This document shows positions 61,200-64,000 of a stretch of 64,000 nucleotides of DNA, one piece after another. The notes beneath the pieces were generated by a model. It was not told the origin of the DNA. It searched no databases and worked only from the letters and a program-made list of their open reading frames with translations. Positions within the stretch are counted from its first letter, which is position 1, and the number at the start of each line of letters is the position of its first letter. The stretch comes from Hyphomicrobiales bacterium (GTDB lineage: Bacteria; Pseudomonadota; Alphaproteobacteria; Rhizobiales; Rhizobiaceae), in contig UBXM01000002.1 in NCBI GenBank assembly GCA_900469445.1, forward strand, positions 62,001-126,000, given 5' to 3'. The position numbers and the translations under genes were made by a program.

Positions 61200-62294
61200 T
61201 CACTGTGCAAGGATGGCCCCGCCCAGTCGGAAAGGGGCCGAGATCGCTCCGCCGACACCGTTGAGCACCAGCGCCCCAGTCCCGGCAACCGGATTGCTGA
61301 ATCCGTGACGCAACTGCGGATAAATCGCAGCGAGAGATGCAAATCGGTCGTGGTTGGTGCCGTTGAGCGATGGGATGCTCGATATATCGATTACTTCAAT
61401 GTTTTCTTTGACCGCGAGCTCACGCGTGCGGGGGTCGTCAATATCGAGGGATCCCGCAGTGGCGGCCGAGCCAGCAAGCCGTTTTGAAAGCGCCAGCGCG
61501 AGATCGTCCTTGGAGGCCAACACGACGATCGGTTTCGAAAGTCTTTCGGTGACTGACAACTGCTTTCGAAGCAAATCGATGTCGATGTCGGGAGCAGCAA
61601 GAACCATCTGGTCAATAGATCGTACTGCCACCGTATTTCCAGTCAGCGATAGCTGGCGAACAGCCTCGACCGCAAGCCAAGCCCCCATGCTGTGGGCGAG
61701 GATGGTTGATTTCACCCTACTCATGGACAGGTTCGACAAAACCGTGGTCAGATCGTCCCGGGCAAACGCAGCCGAATCCTTGTCGGCGACGTAGCCGGTC
61801 ACTTGTGCCTGCGACGGCCAATCGAACATGATAGCGCGCTCCCCAACCCTGGAGTCCGCTGTCATCTGTGCAAGCCTGAACAGGGCCTCCTGATGGCTGT
61901 AATTGTAGCCGTGGACGAATATGCCGGCGTGACCGTAAGCGGCAGAATTTGCAGGACCGCGAGCCAGAGCTGCAAACTCCTGCGCCGTAAGTTCCCGCCT
62001 CGCGATGATCGCGAAAGTGTTCTGCGGGTCTGGCTTGGACGTCGGCCATTCGATCCTGGAGGGGCGATGGTCAGGGGGGACCGAAACGGTGACCTCCGAA
62101 TAGCGTAATGTGTCGCCCCTACCCGCCGTGTATGCACCCGCCCTGCTCTGATCGGGAACGCGATCAGTTGCCACAAGGATCGACACAGCTGTTGCCGTCG
62201 CGACAGGTGTCACAATGGTCAAAGTTTCGGGACCGGGACGGGCACAGGAAGTTAGAGTGAAAAGTGTGATGGAAAGCGTGACTACGGGGCGCAA
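61200..62294 (-). CDS. DUF900 alpha/beta-hydrolase lipoprotein
   Basis: A 364-residue protein. A lipoprotein signal (VVTLSITLFTLTSCARPG, lipobox Cys near residue 17) is followed by a DUF900-type hydrolase. It shows ILVATDRVPD, the block GHAGIFVHGYNYSHQEALFR, FDWPSQAQVTGYVADKDSA and the nucleophile elbow in AHSMGAW. The C-terminus has DRFASLAAIYPQLRHGF. It is probably an outer-membrane or periplasmic esterase of unknown substrate. The start is TTG 62294; no ATG precedes the signal. Confidence 0.85.
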   Translation of the reverse strand: MRPVVTLSITLFTLTSCARPGPETLTIVTPVATATAVSILVATDRVPDQSRAGAYTAGRGDTLRYSEVTVSVPPDHRPSRIEWPTSKPDPQNTFAIIARRELTAQEFAALARGPANSAAYGHAGIFVHGYNYSHQEALFRLAQMTADSRVGERAIMFDWPSQAQVTGYVADKDSAAFARDDLTTVLSNLSMSRVKSTILAHSMGAWLAVEAVRQLSLTGNTVAVRSIDQMVLAAPDIDIDLLRKQLSVTERLSKPIVVLASKDDLALALSKRLAGSAATAGSLDIDDPRTRELAVKENIEVIDISSIPSLNGTNHDRFASLAAIYPQLRHGFSNPVAGTGALVLNGVGGAISAPFRLGGAILAQ

Positions 62295-62756
62295 CGGAAA
62301 CGAGCTCGTGATTCTGATGTCTACAACCTAACGGCAATCAGTTTGCAGGAAAGTGGCGGGTTCGCCGGAATATCGCTATCTCCACCACTTTTGCACCCTC
62401 CCAACCGCTTGCCAACGCCTCTTGACCATCGGGTATGAGAAGAAGTGGAACCCGCTAAACTAGATGAAAACAGCTCGTCTGCTTGAAGGCTACGCCCAGG
62501 CGGCCCAGTCATCATCAATAGGTCGCCACTGACGTCGTTCTTCTTTCAGCATTTAAATGCAACGACGATCCGTTAGCCGAGCTTACTCGTCGACGCGCTC
62601 ATTCAGAAGGTCCGACAAGCGTCCATACTCGTTCAGGCTCGATCAAAAAACTATTGCGACAGACCAAGAAAGCCGAAGGTGCGATAAAAACTTGATTGAA
62701 CTTGAAGTTGAATACGCCATCACTAAAACCGATCATCGAAATGTTTTGGGACACCA
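62295..62756. other. Stretch without a recognised gene
   Basis: No supported frame, promoter of the EcfG type or strong hairpin was seen in this stretch, upstream of the PAS pseudogene. Confidence 0.35.
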
Positions 62757-63161
62757 ATGCGCAACCTGCATGAGGTTTTGTATGTCGCCCAGACGACAGG
62801 CGAAGCGCCACCCGAAGTTGCTTCTTCGCTTGGGACGTGCCGGAGAATGTCCATTACGAAAATCGGCTTGCAGACCTTTTCGGACTGGATCCAACGATTG
62901 CGCCGCTGAGTTTACCAATCGAGGCGTACCTAGCGTGTCCATCCGCAAGACAGACCCCGATTAGCGAAGACGATCCGCGACAGCATCGTAACCGATCGGC
63001 CGCAGCAAGAGACCTACCGCGTCATGAACATCGGAGAGAACTACACTTTCTTCACTGGTTTCGGTCGTGCTTTTCGAAACCAGGACGGAGACATCGTACG
63101 CTATGTCGGAATTGTCGTGCCGATGAACCATAAGACCTCGCCACCACAATTCTCGCACTAG
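62757..63161 (+). pseudogene. Single-PAS-domain protein with frameshifts
   Basis: From ATG 62757 the product reads MRNLHEVLYVAQTTGEAPPE. It continues in a second frame (FAWDVPENVHYENRLADLFG then LDPTIAPLSLPIEAYLA) and in a third (VHPQDRPRLAKTIRDSIVTD then GRAFRNQDGDIVRYVGIVVP) to TAG 63159-63161. Together this is one complete PAS domain of about 135 residues, a type common in rhizobia as a stand-alone protein. Two shifts, near 62825 and 62935, break it. Confidence 0.68.
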
Positions 63162-63193
63162 CTATCACCGAGCTGGGACGGCTTGCATAAAGC

Positions 63194-63499
63194 TCAGTGG
63201 TCCTCAGTTTTAAACTCAAGGGATTGCAGACTTTCTAAAATCTTTCGAATGCCTGGATGGCTTGTCGAGTAGTAGACGTTCTGGGCATCGCGCCGTGTTG
63301 CAACCAGCTTATCGCTGCGAAGTCTCGCCAAATGTTGCGAGAGCGCCGACTGGCTAAGACCTACCTCATCTGCCAAATCACCTACGCCCACTTCGCGCTC
63401 CGAAATGATCCGCATGATCTGGAGCCGTTTACTATTGGCGAGTGCTGACAGCAGCTTCGTATGGTGTTCAAGCGCGTCTTCCGAAACCACGGTATTCAT
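63194..63499 (-). CDS. ArsR/SmtB-family transcriptional regulator
   Basis: A 101-residue winged-helix repressor. It opens DALEHHTKLLSALANSKRLQ, then the recognition region VGDLADEVGLSQSALSQHLA and RLRSDKLVATRRDAQNVYYS. There is no obvious metal-binding Cys motif (no ELCVCDL), so it may sense another signal such as redox or sulphur species. It is divergent from nothing in the window and has no clear target gene. The start at 63499 is ATG. Confidence 0.87.
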   Translation of the reverse strand: MNTVVSEDALEHHTKLLSALANSKRLQIMRIISEREVGVGDLADEVGLSQSALSQHLARLRSDKLVATRRDAQNVYYSTSHPGIRKILESLQSLEFKTEDH

Positions 63500-63684
63500 C
63501 CTGATGAGAATAACTAATCAAGTGGCAACTCATAATGCATTTCTTCGAAGAAAAAAGAGGGGATCCAAGCCAGCGCCAAAATTTACCAGGCCGTTCCTCG
63601 ACGGATAGATCCGGCACTTCGGTGGCTCTTGCATTACGCGTTTGTTTGCAGCCGGCGGGCCTCAAGGCAGGCGGCCGATGTCAC

Positions 63685-64000
63685 TCAGCCGCCGGAACGC
63701 ACGAACTCCATGCCGCATCGTTGCTCGACGTCAAGAAGACGGGCAACATCAGGAGCTGGTAGTGGATCAGGGAGGCTCGAGGTGTCTTGAGGCATCGGCT
63801 CTCCAGCTTCGGAGAAGAACTTAACATGCAAAGTGCCGGGCGTATTTAGTATCAGCAGCCGCCCCGGTTCATGTCCAATGTTTTTGAAGGTGTGGACCTC
63901 GCCCAGAGGCACACGCACGAAGTCGCCAGGCCCGGCCTTGCGCGTCGTCGTGCCGATGCCGAATTCGAAACTGCCGTCGAGCACAAAAAACGCCTCGTCA
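63685..64000 (-). CDS. Cupin-domain protein, 5' end beyond the window
   Basis: The last 105 residues of a cupin: FFVLDGSFEFGIGTTTRKAG, DFVRVPLGEVHTFKNIGHEP (cupin motif 2 with its His) and a C-terminal tail (FFSEAGEPMPQDTSSLPDPL). The start lies right of base 64000. It resembles small single-cupin proteins with a C-terminal extension, as found beside oxidoreductases. Function unknown. Confidence 0.8.
   Translation of the reverse strand, partial: DEAFFVLDGSFEFGIGTTTRKAGPGDFVRVPLGEVHTFKNIGHEPGRLLILNTPGTLHVKFFSEAGEPMPQDTSSLPDPLPAPDVARLLDVEQRCGMEFVRSGG

Overview
The window looks like an accessory replicon or chromosomal island of a rhizobial alphaproteobacterium (Rhizobium/Sinorhizobium/Agrobacterium group). 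The basis is family content: SyrB-like proteins, a BA14K protein, an HWE histidine kinase, a second Mfd, LigD with a Ku remnant, DUF2934/DUF892 proteins, and an EcfG-type sigma factor with matching promoters. No rRNA, tRNA, CRISPR array or replication origin was recognised.

Layout. 0-6.3 kb: end of a type II NADH dehydrogenase with two small membrane proteins, two DUF892 ferritin-like proteins, a zinc alcohol dehydrogenase, a receiver protein and the ECF sigma factor. 7-22 kb: a second Mfd, an EAL protein, a DUF2383 ferritin-like protein, an esterase paralogue, DUF2945, GFA, exonuclease III, a cluster of tiny stress-type genes, LigD, a mini-Ku remnant and a PRC-barrel protein. 22-35 kb: two-component genes, a large frameshifted PAS hybrid kinase, IS66 debris, DUF808, a cupin and much decayed sequence. 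35-45 kb: a chemoreceptor, small secreted or coiled-coil proteins (BA14K, DUF3833, SyrB-like) and a BON protein. 45.7-49.6 kb: three insertion sequences side by side (IS30, ISNCY-like, IS30). 49.8-64 kb: GAF-GGDEF-PilZ, a frameshifted aldehyde dehydrogenase, DUF4142, a HARP-like protein coupled to an esterase, an L,D-transpeptidase, an SDR, further hydrolases, an ArsR regulator and a partial cupin.

The unifying signal is a repeated promoter, GGAAC-N16/17-NGTT, which is the known recognition pattern of EcfG/RpoE2 general-stress sigma factors. I located 16 copies, plus three weaker ones, directly upstream of genes on both strands. Thirteen of the 16 end about 24-39 nt before the start codon. 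One copy precedes the sigma gene itself. The island therefore reads as a regulon brought together with its own sigma factor: ferritin-like proteins, envelope proteins (PRC, BON, DUF4142, L,D-transpeptidase), dehydrogenases, c-di-GMP enzymes and many short uncharacterised proteins. DNA repair genes (Mfd paralogue, ExoIII, LigD, Ku remnant) are interleaved without an obvious copy of the promoter.

Decay is extensive. Single-base frameshifts, premature stops and truncated paralogues affect about fifteen loci. Some frameshifts lie in or near short homopolymers and could be sequence errors. In-frame nonsense codons and large internal deletions could not be explained that way. All calls come from reading the sequence; no database search was run.
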